DNA of 64,000 nucleotides from Mariannaea sp. PMI_226 (lineage: Eukaryota > Ascomycota > Sordariomycetes > Hypocreales > Nectriaceae). Location of the stretch: the NCBI GenBank assembly GCA_024336345.1, contig JANFOG010000001.1, positions 4,030,001-4,094,000 on the forward strand, written 5' to 3'. The position numbers and the translations under genes are program-made. Positions 20,394-33,100 of this stretch are shown here, piece by piece (the stretch's first letter is position 1; the number at the start of each line of letters is the position of its first letter). The notes under the pieces are model-generated. The model did no database searches. It had not been told where the DNA came from and saw nothing but the letters and a program-made list of their open reading frames with translations.

Positions 20394-23133
20394 GCAATTT
20401 CCTGGTACACTTGGATAAAACCAAGCAGCATTTTTTACTATTTTACATGAAGGGGCAGGTTTGTGGCGTAACCCCCCGGAAGAACGACGAAAGAGATCAT
20501 TTTGTTTTTAAGCGATGGATGAACGCGTATATACGGTCCGACTATTGAAAGGCGGAATCGTTCTGGCATTTTCTTTGGTTTGTGAAGCTAGTTGGGAGTT
20601 TACGGAATATCGAGGGATATCATTTTTCGTCGTTGATGATGAGAAATTTTTCTGGTGAAAAAAAAAAACATGAAGGGAAGCATTTTGAGAATTGAAGGGA
20701 CACAATAGAGAGAAGAAAAGCTTTGGAGGTTACGGTATGATATAGAGACTGCATCAGAAGCAAATTTGCGAATGGCAGCTTGAGACAAAGACGAAGAGGA
20801 AGTTTATTTACCAGTGCTTGGCACTTTGACAACAAATTGCTTTATGGCTATTCGTTTCTTATGATTCAAGCGTGTATGTATGTTGATTGGGCATGGTTAA
20901 TATTTGAGGGGAAAGTGTAATATAATTTCTTGAGTCTTTTTTTCTGATACTACTAAGATTCACCACATTTCCGAAATTCTACGAGTGAATAACTCCAGCA
21001 TCGCCTTGGGTGAATTCACTGTCAACCTCGCTTGCTACGTGATTACTCTTGTTACCTTTCTGTCTCCATCATGATCATGGTCTACAATGTGTTCGATGAT
21101 AATATGTTGTTGGTGCCTATTATAGAGGTAGGCCATTGCTTTGGTTGATTCCTACTACGTATTACTGACTGTATGTTGGCAGTCCAAGCGATGTCGTTGA
21201 TGAACTTCTGTATGCTCTCCAACTTGCAGATCGTGCTTTGACATGAGCTTCCCCTCCCCCCCCCGCGGGTCGCTCACTCAACGGTTTGACAGCCAATAGG
21301 CAGGCCGCCGGGTGTATGAAAACGGCAATTGAAACGTGCCTCGTCTCATGCACGGAGCGGGCTTCTTTTTCCTATGCCACGCCGCATCATTGGACAGCCA
21401 ACCTGCATGCATGCACATGCCACCTGGACTCTATTATTGGATGGTGAATACTTTGTCCTTTCTTTTTTTTGGCTTCTCTCTCTTTTTTTTCCTTGTTCTT
21501 TTTTATTCCGCTCCCTTCACCGCCTTTGTCTACCACCCGTCCCGCCGCCAAGGGAAAACATGCGTGGTGGGGCCGGATATCGAGATATCGAATGATGGTG
21601 GCATATATCCACAACCGGGAAGAAAATCGAACGAGCACAAGCACAAGGGAAAGGCTGGGAGGCGGGTATTTGGGGGAAAACGAGGTAGGTTTTGGGGGGC
21701 GAGGGGAGGAAGATGAAGTACACTCGTAGACATGAGGCCTACATCCCCATATATCGGGGAGTTTTTTTCTTTTTCTTTTTCCTTGCTTCTTCTTCAGTTT
21801 GGAGGGGGGGGGACACGGGAAGCCATCTCGAACAAGTTCCTCCTGTATATACACGCAAGTATATTGGGTGAGCGTACATGATTCGTCGTAGTAGTAGACG
21901 TAATAGACGTAGGAGTACCGGTAGATGTTTGAAGCTGCTTCCTTGGTACCAAAACACCACGCGACTACCCGCGAAATCTGAGACAGGCGTCCACCCACCG
22001 CCTCTTTCCATCGGGGAAAGGGCTTTGATGCTTGGGTTGTCGCTCTCCCGCCTCACCGGCCCCCTTTCCAGCAAGCCAGTAACTAACCACCAAGCAAAGA
22101 ATTGCCCGCCCCCGACTTTTTTGGTATTTTTATTTTATTTTATTTTATTCTTATTATTCATTATCGACTTCTTCTTCTTCAGTCAAGTCCCTTCGTATTT
22201 TATTGATTTTTTTATTTCCTGCCCCCTCGCTTGCAATGCAACGCAAGCCTGACGTGCCTTGCTATTTGTCTGAACGAACCATGGCTCTCCACGTAGTTAT
22301 CCTTTTCCTTCCAAGGGCCGAGGATAGCCCCCCAAGTCCCTCCTTCGTGCATTAGCAAGGTCTTTTTTTTAAATTATTATTATTTTTTTCTCCGCAAGCG
22401 CTGTTGGTAAGTTGCATGGGTGTGTACCTTTCGTTAACCTTGACCGCAGCATGGAAAAAGGGTAGAGGGGGGGGACTGGGCGGAACGTAACGCCGACTAA
22501 CGACCACGGGTGACTGGCGACGATAACGAAGAGGACATCGTTGCCCACTCGGCAGGGGACGAGGATCGGAACGGGATGGAGAAAGACAGAGAGAGAGGGG
22601 AAAGGGTTAGGAAAAGAGCGTGCATCAAGTTAGATAAAGCAGGCAGGGGGATCAGATGCACGATTTGTTTGAACTCTTCTGCACGATATACCCTGAGAAT
22701 CCGAACTCCCTCTTCTTTTCATCATTGTTGGTGAAGCTCATTAAAGCCCACGAACCGGCGAGAGACAAACTGCTGCGCAGAGCACTCGCTTTCCACGACA
22801 TATACATTCTGCATCGCCACCTGCCTTACCTTATCCATCCTTGAAGCTCTTCTTACCAGATCATCCTCTTGTGTGAACGATCAAAAAACGTTAAGCAAGC
22901 AAGCAAGCAAGCAAGCGAGAAAGAAAAGAAAGAAAAGAAAGAAAAGAAAGCGCACATATTCAGTCTTTGCCCAATCTCATCCGCAAACGTTCAATACCTT
23001 TTCCAACTGCCCTTTGCGAATCCAATACCTCATTTCTGTTCCCAAACTCGTCAGCAGTCGTTAACACCCTGCTGCACAACATTCATAAACCAATACAACG
23101 CCTCTCTACCTCTTCCTCCGCTGCCAGCCCACC
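20394..23133. other. Intergenic region, low complexity
   Basis: This is 2.7 kb without a recognisable gene. It holds homopolymer and CT/AG-rich tracts (for example about 21460-21530 and 22120-22220) and an (AAGC)n/(AAAGA)n purine-rich microsatellite block at about 22894-22950. The 3' end reads as a CT-rich leader of the small gene that follows. Confidence 0.55.
22894..22950. repeat. (AAGC)n and (GAAAA/AAAGA)n microsatellite
   Basis: Five to six AAGC units run into repeated GAAAA/AAAGA purine units. The block lies about 190 bp upstream of the small gene's ATG, probably in its promoter or leader. Confidence 0.8.
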
Positions 23134-23496
23134 ATGCAGATCTTATGCTCTCTCCCCGTCCGCGTCGCTCGCAGGCTTCGCAACCGCCTCACACCCGCCC
23201 TTCTACGCGCCTCTACAACCGCCGCCTCGGTGCGCCAATCAGTGCGCCAATCATTCTACTACCACAGCAGCACGAGCAGCGGCACCGACAAGCTCAAGCA
23301 CCATCCACGGCCTGCGGCTCTGGGTACCGTCGCCCTGCTTGGCCACGTAAAGTCCAGCGTCACAACTGGCATGCAAGCTGCTCGCGGTGAGGGCATGAGG
23401 CTACGTCGCCAGATGAGCACCATTTACGCAAACTTCGAGCAGGGCCAATCCAGGTTCTGGCATAACAACAAGAGTCGTTTGAACCAGGCCATCTAA
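23134..23496 (+). CDS. Small hypothetical protein, probably mitochondrial
   Basis: A 120-codon frame starts at ATG 23134 in good context (CCCACCATG), after a CT-rich leader with no upstream ATG close by. I do not recognise the family. The N-terminal 45 residues are rich in Arg, Ala, Ser, Leu and Thr with no acidic residues (MQILCSLPVRVARRLRNRL...), an amphipathic presequence-like composition. The middle has a short hydrophobic stretch (AALGTVALLGHV, about residue 70-81). The C-terminus is basic and aromatic (NFEQGQSRFWHNNKSRLNQAI). A 12-bp direct repeat (gtgcgccaatca) encodes SVRQSVRQS. A codon bias like that of known neighbours and a clean 5' leader support coding. There is no domain evidence. 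Confidence 0.5.
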   Translation: MQILCSLPVRVARRLRNRLTPALLRASTTAASVRQSVRQSFYYHSSTSSGTDKLKHHPRPAALGTVALLGHVKSSVTTGMQAARGEGMRLRRQMSTIYANFEQGQSRFWHNNKSRLNQAI

Positions 23497-24437
23497 GAGG
23501 GTATCAAGGTGGAGGGAGAGGAACTTTTGGGGGAAGGAGAGGGGGCTTGGCATCGTTCTGGAGGCGTTTTTTTGTGCAGTGTTAGCCCTTTTGTTTTTTA
23601 CTCGTTTTTGTTTCTTCATATACACGCGAAATGAGTGATGGAATATATTCACGAACAACAGATTTCATCTTGATCAGAGTCATCATTAAATGTCTCTCTC
23701 CTTTTTAGTAGTCCAGTAAAAACCACGTTGAATGGCGCCTGATGCCGGGAACGTTGTGAGGCTTCCCCCTCCCACCCCCCCCTTTCCTAAATAAGTGACA
23801 AGCAAACATCTTTTTTTTTTCTTTCTTTTGAATAGAATTGGAATTGGTGAGGAGAGAGTGTGGTCTAACAACATAATAGACCCCCATCTCAAGTAACTCA
23901 TTCGAAGCAACATGTTCGTATGCAGGGGGGTATATCCAGCGTGTCATTTCTAATGTGCTTCCAGGCGTTGTATCCGCGTTGCCTGCGAGGCACCTTTTGT
24001 GCTCGGGGTTCATTGTTTTCTTTGTTTGGTTTGCGTCTCCATGCGCAAGCCCGAGTTCCTCTGTGATGCGACATCAAGGTCAACTCCAACCTCAAGATGT
24101 AAGGCCTGCTATGATAGGGTACTCGGGTAAAAAAAAAAAAAGAACATCTCCAAAAAATCGTTCATAAGATAGTTGAGAATCAAGGATCAAAAAATCCGCG
24201 GGGACGCTTCAATTGATAGATCAATCTCTCGGATCAAACTGCATCGTTGCCCGTATCATCGTAACCGGATTGCCCGGAGTTAGTATACCTTTTGGTAGAT
24301 CGAGTTGCGGAGACCGAGGGCAGTCTCATACTCTCCAACGATCTCAATAACCTGGCGGCTATCCCAGTTCTATGAGAAGCCTCAGTGAAATGTATCTGGT
24401 GAGCTACTCGGCGAACGCAAATGTGGCCGGGACCAGC
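23497..24437. other. Convergent 3' intergenic region
   Basis: This lies between the 3' ends of the small gene (+) and STE20 (-). It is AT-rich with A- and T-runs and has no credible ORF. Confidence 0.6.
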
Positions 24438-27195
24438 CTATTGGCCCTTGCGAGCCTTCTCCTGCGCCCTCTGCTCGCGAGCGGCTCGAACCAGCGGTGA
24501 TAGATGCGAGAGATCGACGCAAAGCTTCATGAAATCATGCTGTTGCGTGTGTTAGTCCAAAGGTTCGTATAAAGGGAAAGAGGAGACTTACCCTAAGTAA
24601 ATCATGAGCGCTGGCTCGCTTCTCAGGGTCTACCTTGAGAGCAAAGTATAGGAAGTCTTTGAATACGGGGGAAAGATCCTGCTCATTCTTGATGTGGGGA
24701 GTCCCATTGGTGGCAATTAGCCACAGGGCACGGAGCGGCGACTCGGTCAGATACGGAGGCTCGCCCTCAATCATCTCAATCGCCATGATGCCAAGCGACC
24801 AGATGTCCACCTTACGGCCGTATTCTTTTCTGGTGACCACCTCGGGGGCCATCCAATACGGTGTTCCTACCATGGTCGTTCGCTTATTTTGAGCCTCGTT
24901 GATGGTAGCACAGAAACCAAAATCAGCTGCATGGAGTTAGTGCTATCCGCCAAATCAAGTGTCCATAACTGTAAACTACTCACTGAGCTTGATATTACCC
25001 TCCAAAGAAAGCAGGATATTGTCAGATTTGATATCACGATGGATGACACCTTTGGAGTGCAGGTGCTGCAGCCCTTTTAGTGTCTCGCGACACACCGAAG
25101 CAATCTGGCCTTCGGACATGATATTAAAGGTGACGACATCCGTAAGGCTGCCACCTTCCATGAACTCCATGACAACCCACAACTCGCCACCACAAAGGTA
25201 GCTGTCGATGAAATTGACAATGTTGGGATGTGAGCTGTCCTTCATAACAAGAATCTCGTTGATAATCAGATCCTTCTTTGGTTGCTGCTCAAGATTCATT
25301 TGCTTGATAGCAACTAGTCGATTGGAACCCCTCTCATGACCAGTAAAAACACCACCAGAAGCACCCTGGCCGATTTTGTTGAACCCACGGTAAATGGTGC
25401 GAGGATCGCCTTGAGTACAAATCTGACGAAGCGACGCAACCACATCAATGGCGGCGCTTTGGCGAGCTCGCTGTCGCGGTCTGGCTCCAGGCACAGCTCC
25501 TGCCCCGGGCTGATGTCGTGGTGCGTTTGGTCCGCCATTGGTCTCAGGGGCATGGGCGTATTGAGTGCTGGGCTGAGCGACGACTTGGGGACCTGGGTGG
25601 TGCTGTGCTCTCTTGCTGGGAGCCCGACCAACGCCCCCGGACATGGCCGCCTGGGCTTGTGCCAGAGCTTGCTGCTGTTGCTGCTGCATGAGCTGCTGCT
25701 GATACGCAGCAGCTTGTGCCGTGTCGACCTGTGGTTGCTGGGGTGGTTGGGCGTAGGGCGAAGTTCCTTGTACACGCGAGTTCGATCTGGACCGATGTTC
25801 TTCAGGAAGCATAGGACTGACATCTTTGGAGCCGTACGATTCCTCGCCTGCTTGTGACATACCAATTCCGGAATCCTTTGCAGTATAAGCCACCTGAGGG
25901 TGAGGTCGGTTGTTCATGCTGACTGGCGGCTTTGGGGCCGGTCGACTGGGCATTAAGTCCTTCTGCGTCTGGCCTCTTGGAACCGGCGGGGGTGCTCGTG
26001 GATTCTCAAAGCTTCCTTCATGATTGACAGTTGGAAATCTGGGTTCCGTAGATTGAGTGGTGGTTGGTGACATACCCAAATAATTTGACGCGGGGTACAT
26101 TCCCGGAGCTGCTGCATTTGCAGGTGAGGTAGCTGCGTACTGGGCACCAGCATGGTGAAACTTTTCGAGGCTCTGATCCTCGGGAGGTCTCTCTTGGGTC
26201 TCTTTGTAGAACTGCAAAATATCAACCATCGTCTGCGGATTCTCTCGCCTTTCCTTCTCAGGGATGCCGCTTTCGTTTATCAGTCGTTGCCATTCCTTGG
26301 GTAAACCCTACAAAGAAAGCTCAGTTATTGGACGGACAGAGTGGAACAAGAATCACAAGACATCACGCCGAAAGGGGGGGAGGTTGTTACTGACAGTGAA
26401 CTGTCCTGTCGCACTGTCATAACCAACGTGCGTGACATGAACTGGGTTCTCTGGAGCAGAAATGATAGGTTTCTTGGGAGAGCCAACCAAGCTGTTCATA
26501 AAACCCGAAAAGCCAGACTTTTTTCTCAGAACAGCCGGTTTGGACTTTTCTCCGTCGTCTGAATATCGCTTGGTAATTGGCATGGAGATGTCGGCGGGAG
26601 GCCTTGGGCCGGGACCCTTCTCTGATAGACCTTGGTCCATCCTGGTGAAGCTGGACGAGTTCCGAAGCACGGGGGTGGCGTGTCGAGAATCAAAGCCAGT
26701 TTGAAGTTGCGGAGAGGGATAATTCTGGCGATGGCCGACGCCTTTTGGGCTCAGGACCTTGGTTGACTCAATACGATTGAGAATAGCGGCGCCGTCGAAG
26801 GGGGCACCGATCAAGTCGTCGGCGGGGGCGGTGTTGTTGGGAGAGCGCAGGTGAGAGTCGGAGAGGCGAGAATAGCTTTGGTGACGGGATACGGGAGCGT
26901 AGGAGTTGGAAGAAGGATACTCGCCGGGGACCAGGTGCGATAAGTTCGATCGAAAGGTGTTGGTGTGATGTCCTGACGCGGTCGCGGGGTTGGAACGGGC
27001 TGGGGGAGCGCTGGGGGCACGTCTCAGACTCTGGGAGCTGCGTTTGCTTCCGAGGGATTCGGCGTCGTAGCCGGAGCCACCATCGAAGCCAGAAGATGAG
27101 CGTGCGTATTGGTGAGAAGGGGGCTTCTTGACGAGTTTGCGACGGTTAGAAGGACCGGTAGAAGCAGAAGAAGAGTCGAACCCGGGGCCGTCCAT
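24438..27195 (-). CDS. STE20: p21-activated Ser/Thr protein kinase Ste20
   Basis: Four exons, 27195-26395, 26307-24984, 24926-24592 and 24539-24438, give 853 residues. The N-terminal 245 residues are disordered (Ser/Pro/Arg/Gly). A CRIB domain follows: [20 protein letters not shown], then, across intron 1, GLPKEWQRL. This would bind GTP-loaded Cdc42/Rac. A linker with a Gln tract (MQQQQQQ) and Pro-rich SH3-ligand-like segments precedes the kinase (about 565-825). The kinase has [17 protein letters not shown] with the ATP Lys, [13 protein letters not shown], and the activation loop [13 protein letters not shown]. No PH domain lies before the CRIB, and [12 protein letters not shown] and [16 protein letters not shown] match Ste20 rather than Cla4. 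Ste20 acts upstream of the pheromone, filamentation and HOG MAPK cascades and of actin polarity. Confidence 0.93.
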
Positions 27196-30100
27196 GATCC
27201 AGCAGGCTAGGCTTAACTAAAACACAAAAAAAGGTGTCAGGGACGCCTATGCAGACAGTCGATGGGTCGAGACGGGCAGGCAGGGTGTGCAAGGAGGAAA
27301 AGGCGCGCGGGTTTGGTGGTGGCCACAGCCAGAGGGAAAGCCAGAGCCAACAAAGCCAGATTCCAACGCAATGCAGTGCAGCGAGGTGCAGTGTGGGCGG
27401 GCGGGCCTTGTTGCAGCGTGGGCGTTGCTTGCGCTTGTGCCTTTTTTCTTGTGCTTTTTGGTGTGCCACTGCGCTTTGATTGGCACTTTAGGAGAAGAGG
27501 GGGGAGGCAATCTGGGCACTTTTTTCTTCCTTTTTTTGCTTTCCTTGGAACGGGGAACTGGGCTTGGAGAACAGGGAAGACAGCGTTTGGCCACGGCGAG
27601 GCACTGTCCTCCAACGGCCAAGGTACTTTACCTGACGAGGGACCAGCCAAAGGTGGGCGGGACGGAAAATGGGGGGATGGGATGGGATAGAGATGATGGA
27701 TGGGGGGTGCGAAGAGAAGGGGGGGAGGGGCCCAAGTACGAAGTACTTCGTACGGAGAAATTGTATTCTGGAGGATTGGATGAGATGATGAAAAGGCTCG
27801 GTACCGCAATAAGTACATACCAGGAATTTAGATGATGGCGCCTTTCAAACCACGTGCACAGGCAGTATCTGAGATGTAGGCAAGCAGGCTTGGACAAGAG
27901 TGAGAATGATGACGGAAATGCGAAGTGTTAATTGATGCTAGAGGGGCAGGATCACAACGTGATGGAGTACGGGCGGGAACGATTGATTGTAATCTGCTGA
28001 ATGATGGACCCCAACCTTGCAAGTTACCTACCTACCTTATGTGGGATCTGGGCAATGTAAGAAAGTGCGTGCTAGCTTGCTTTTTTTCTGTTCTGGGTTG
28101 CTTGCTCTGATGCTGGCTGATCCGCTGTTCAATCGCTGCTTTTGCTTTTTGGTATCTCAGATATTCGTACTGTGCTGTGTCTCCCCGGCACTGCGGTGTG
28201 CCTCTTTGTGTTACACACTCGCGCACGAACAAAACTTGGTGCTGAACCGGGAAAGCTAAGCAAAACAGTGGCTGCTGATGGCTGGAGACGGCGTAGATGA
28301 GCCAAGTTGATGTGGATGAATGATGCGGGAATGTGGGTTGCGGGTTGCGGGATCCAAAATGCGGGCAATTTGGCCGAGATTGAGTAGACCACTAGCCCTG
28401 GTTTTGATCGAATCGCTAACGTTCTATCCATGCGGACTGTCAAGTAGGCAGGTTATCTAGTGAGCGCAGATGGCGGTTGAGGTCGTCAATGTCGTCAGAG
28501 AAGAGGAGGAAAATGTTCTGTTTGGTATTTTGCATGTAGAAGGCCACAGGTGGGTGGGCATGTCGGATTGATTGAGGGTTGGCATATGAAAAAGTGCCGA
28601 GGTGGAAGGCAGGTGAGACTTGGGGTCAGATTCAGTTCGCGAATCAGTCGATGAGCTGTGCCAATGAACCATTGATAGCATCAGTAGGTTGAAGCAGTTG
28701 GGAATTGACGTGCATTTAGAGTTTCTTATTCGGTTGTTGTTGCCATTGAAGCTGGTATTTGAGGACTGATGTTGAGTATTCAGTCAACATTAAGACCTGT
28801 TTAGTCTGTTGGGTCTTTTGAATTTTCCTCCGTGCTATCATGAGTGATAGAGTCAGTGTATAGGACACTTCTTAAATATTACAAGGCTTGGATTTTTCTC
28901 CTTGACTAAATAAAAGAGCATTGGGTGTACACCTATAGCCACCCGTAGTCGTTGCAGATGCCACAGGACCTGTTAATTCTCACTGCCCGTCTACAGCTTA
29001 CGGTACCGAGTGCCAGAAATAATGCGCTGCCTAAGGTACATAGTCAGCCAAGTCACCTTGAAAGGCAACGGGTGAAAGATACTTGCTTCCCCGAGTCAGC
29101 CGTCACTGGCTAGGATGTACCTGGAGAATCAAGCTTTTTGGCCAAAGCCCTGCTAACATTGCACCCAAGGCAAAGTCAGGTACCTAACGCGAGCCTGCTT
29201 GCACCACTCACGGTCGTACCTTCTCCCACACCTCACGATTTCTCTCCTCGGGCCGTTGAAGCGGGTTGACAGTGCCAAAGCAACATGGGGGCACATGGTG
29301 GTTTGAGTAATGTCATGGTTGGACAGAACACTTGCATTTACCTATCGGCTTCTCTCTTGGTACCTGGCCTTCCAGGACCTTCGTTTCTATCTCCGGGACA
29401 CTTCACTGTGCTCCCGCAGGAATATACATACGTTGACTTCCGACTAACGTAGGTACCAGGGTGTCGATTGGAACATTGCTCGCCCTGTCAAGCAGCTCTG
29501 TCAGTCAATTCGTCCGGGGCACGCTGCTCCTGATGCTCCTCACCTGCTTTAGTCTGCGGTGCTGTGCTGTTTGGGCGCAAATGAGCCCATTGGCCGCATC
29601 GAGTCCCAGGACATGGGGACGCAGCGAGCTGCAGATCGAGGGGGGCTGTGTCCTCTTTGCTGGCTATTGACCCTTGGCTTTTGACACACGTCGGGTTCAG
29701 GAGTGACTGTCAGTGACGAAGTCGCCGATCGTTGCTTGAATTTTGGGCTGAGATTGACTTCCCCCCAGGAGACATATTGTAACGCGAGATTCTTGATTTA
29801 AGATCAGGGGCTCTCTCACAAGTTGCAATGCCGTAGCTCCTGACCAATGGATATCCGCCCTGATCCAATGGATGAATGTACCTCGTGCCTAGATAAAAGG
29901 CGACGCTGCAACTTCCGGTGAGCCATGGCACATATTGTGATGCAACTAGGGAGGCCCTTCTGCTGTACTTCATACACGCCTAGGTAGGTACCTGCGCTGG
30001 GTCTGCAATGCACGCATATGTGTTGTGGTGGTGTGCTTCGCCAACAGGTAGCCTGCCAACTGCCAGCTCGTGGAAGATCCACATCGAATACTACTCCCTA

Positions 30101-33100
30101 TCTACTTGCACTACAATTACACATTAATTGCCGTTCCTATACTTTGCAGCATTGGGGTTTCTCACATTATCACAGTGATTTCGTGCCGGGTAAGTTGCGG
30201 AATTCTTCCTTCTAGGCGGCCGTGATCCATTTGATGTTTGGTGCACAGTTTGGAAGGTGCTTCAGGAAGGGGCGTGGTGCTATTGATCCTCCACTCTTCC
30301 GTAATCGAAGGGTCTGGTCCCACGTCTTAGGGACTGCTAAGCGCGTAGCAAACAGAAACAAGAGTTGGCTTGAGTGGAGGCATGTAGTGGAGAAGCTCCT
30401 CTGGGATCTCAAAGACATGCAACACGTTGGTTCTCTGGGTCCCATTAGTTGGACAAAGACGTACATAGTGCCAAGAGAAGGAGGTCATAGTACTGAAGGG
30501 TTCGAAAGGTTTCTCAATCCATAACTACGGATAACTACACGTTAGAACCTCCAAGGCTGAATGGAGCTGTCTGGTCCTTGAACAATCTTAGGAGCGGCTG
30601 TTACCCATCTGTGGTGCTACCGTTGTTGCATGCGCATCCAAAGAGAAAACCAACCTGTGCGGTGTGCAACTTGATGCACATTCATTGACGGCAGGGGAAC
30701 TGTGCTGCCTTCGTCTTGCGCTAACAAGCCACTTCCCTTATCCTTCTCTCGCCAATCCATGGTCTGGTGGGGGCCGTGTAAGCCCTGCTTTTTGCACTCG
30801 GCTTTCTTGCTGATGTGGCACTCCCAGACTGATTCAGCGCCCGCCAACCGGTCAACGGGTTCCGTTTACGATGAATCCATCTGTGGCGTGAAGGTTATCA
30901 TGCAGCTCCCTCTGTTTGGAAATTTCTGCAAAAACTTCTAAAGACTTCCAAAGACCAAAAAAAAGTATACAATAATCTAATGTAGTTTACCATGTCCCAT
31001 AGGAAAGTTATAGAAAAAACCAGATGCCCAATGCCAGTAAGTTTGACGATGTCCCTGGGCCCTTGCATTCAGTCGCTGTGGTCTCAACTGACATCGTAAA
31101 CGCTTTGGCCCCACGAGCGGGACACAGTTTTATGGAGACGACCTGTCACTGCGGCCAGGCCCTTGGAGGCTGAAGCAAGTTGCTGGCTGGTTCACACTAA
31201 TCATAGATCCCTATTGATAACTCTCTGGGATTTGCTTTGTCAGGCTCATACGCTTCGCCGATTACGGTTATGTCGTGATTATCACATACAGGCACCATTT
31301 GGCAGTGTTCAAATGCACGTTACAGCGTCTAATTGGGTATGTTGACTATGTCAGACGTACCTCGTATGGCCCTCTGTTCAGCACCTACTAGTAATTCTAC
31401 TTGCGGTCTTCTTGATTGTTGGCTCGGTGAGACAGGAGACAGACAGCTTGTTTTCTCAGCTCATCCTTCTTGTCTCATGGCAGTCAGCATCAAAAAATGC
31501 ATTGAGATCGTCCGTATCGTCCTCGAGACTCCGGATCTTCAATCACCCGAACGAATTGGCTTTCAACATCTGAGGAATTCATTACACTCGCAGGCACTAC
31601 ACGCTTGGTCCCCGGCCACCACCTAATATGACATGAATCGATCCACAGCAACTTCAATCAAGATTTGATGGGCACCACCCGCACACCACCTTTCTCCTGT
31701 GAAAAGCGCCTTGATGTTTCACATCATCAGGCACAGGGGGCTGTCGCTGCATACTGTACGTCTCGCTTCCCCGGCTCACCTTCACTGGTCGATGATATTT
31801 TTTTCTGGTTTCCTAGTTTTCTCGTCACACGTATTGCAGCCTTCTCGATTGGGCCTGGCCGTGATAAAATAGGATAAATGGCCGCCGTGGATCGCATTTT
31901 TGGCGCCAATGCTGGTAGCGGCTCATACTCTAATACTCGATTCATGAAGTCAAGTCACTAGGAAAGCTGCTTGAAAAAAAAAGGACTTGTCTCTGGGTTG
32001 CGGTCTCTTTTCCCTCATTTTACTTACTCTGTCATTCAGCTTCTCCTCGGAACAGCCCTGGCCGAGATACCTATTTTCCACCTTCACTTGCCTGCCTATG
32101 CGTGATGTTCTATGCAATAACTATGATGAGTTTATTCTCTTTCAAGTACAAGACACATGCTGTCTTACCCCTTGTTACTTGGTAAGAGCTTGTTGACATT
32201 CCCAATGAACTGGTGTTAGGATCCCCCGTAGATTCCAAATGGCCCTGGGAACTCAGATTACGGCACCCAACGTGCATCTTCACAAAGCCCAATCCCACCC
32301 AAAGCGGCCAAACAATGGTATGGTAGTTACTCCTTCGCGTCATAGCTTGCATACCTTCATGGGAGCATCTCTGCAGGATCTGGGAGTATCCCCTTCCGCC
32401 CCTGGTCTACCTCACGCCTGTTTGACACACATTTCTCCCAAGTTGGTACTAGAATGCTTCCATGCCGTTGCATTATTGCAAACACATAGTAAGCCAGTCA
32501 AATCTAATTGCTACTGGCCCCAGCTGTGGTGAGAGGGTGCCTTCACTCATGCCTCGTAGCCGCAGGTCAGCATAGGTTGGTTGGCTAGTTACGTGTGCGT
32601 TCGTATATTTCAAGTCCGCCCAAAAAATCGAAGTCATGAACTGCTGTTCTTAGCCTTCTCCAAGACATTGGTTCCCGAGAATCAGCCTCGCAATCCTTCC
32701 CAGGGCCACGTCGTCGTGCCAATTTCGCTCTGTGTTCTTGCAGGTGCATCTGCAGGTGAAATGTCACCCCAATCATCAAGCCCCACGCCTCAGGTCCAAC
32801 GAAGCTCCTGTCACACATGAATACACCAAGGATGTCGAAAACTCATTAGCGAGGGAGGTCGACCTCATGTGCACAGTATGAAGACTACACCCAGAAAAAG
32901 GTTTACCGCTACTGTGCGAGTGTACGCACATCGCCAGATCTGTCCTCGCCTAAAGTACCTTACCTTCCGCATCGCATGTAACGAGTCCGTACCTGCAGTA
33001 GCTGAGCCATGGGAAACGGATAGGCTTCTTGGGAAGGGGGTGTGCAGTATACCTAGTTGGCCGGTAACATCTTGGATATTATTCAGGCTTTTATTATTGA

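Noticed and set aside
21387..21998. 203-codon minus-strand frame
   Set aside because: It contains poly-Lys and Tyr runs from A-rich and repeat tracts, and no domain is visible.
24438..27195. Cla4 rather than Ste20
   Set aside because: There is no PH domain before the CRIB, and kinase-domain phrases fit Ste20 better.
27234..27835. Overlapping frames of 124-193 codons upstream of STE20
   Set aside because: All strands and frames are open because of G-rich, stop-poor composition. No domain; probably 5' UTR and promoter.
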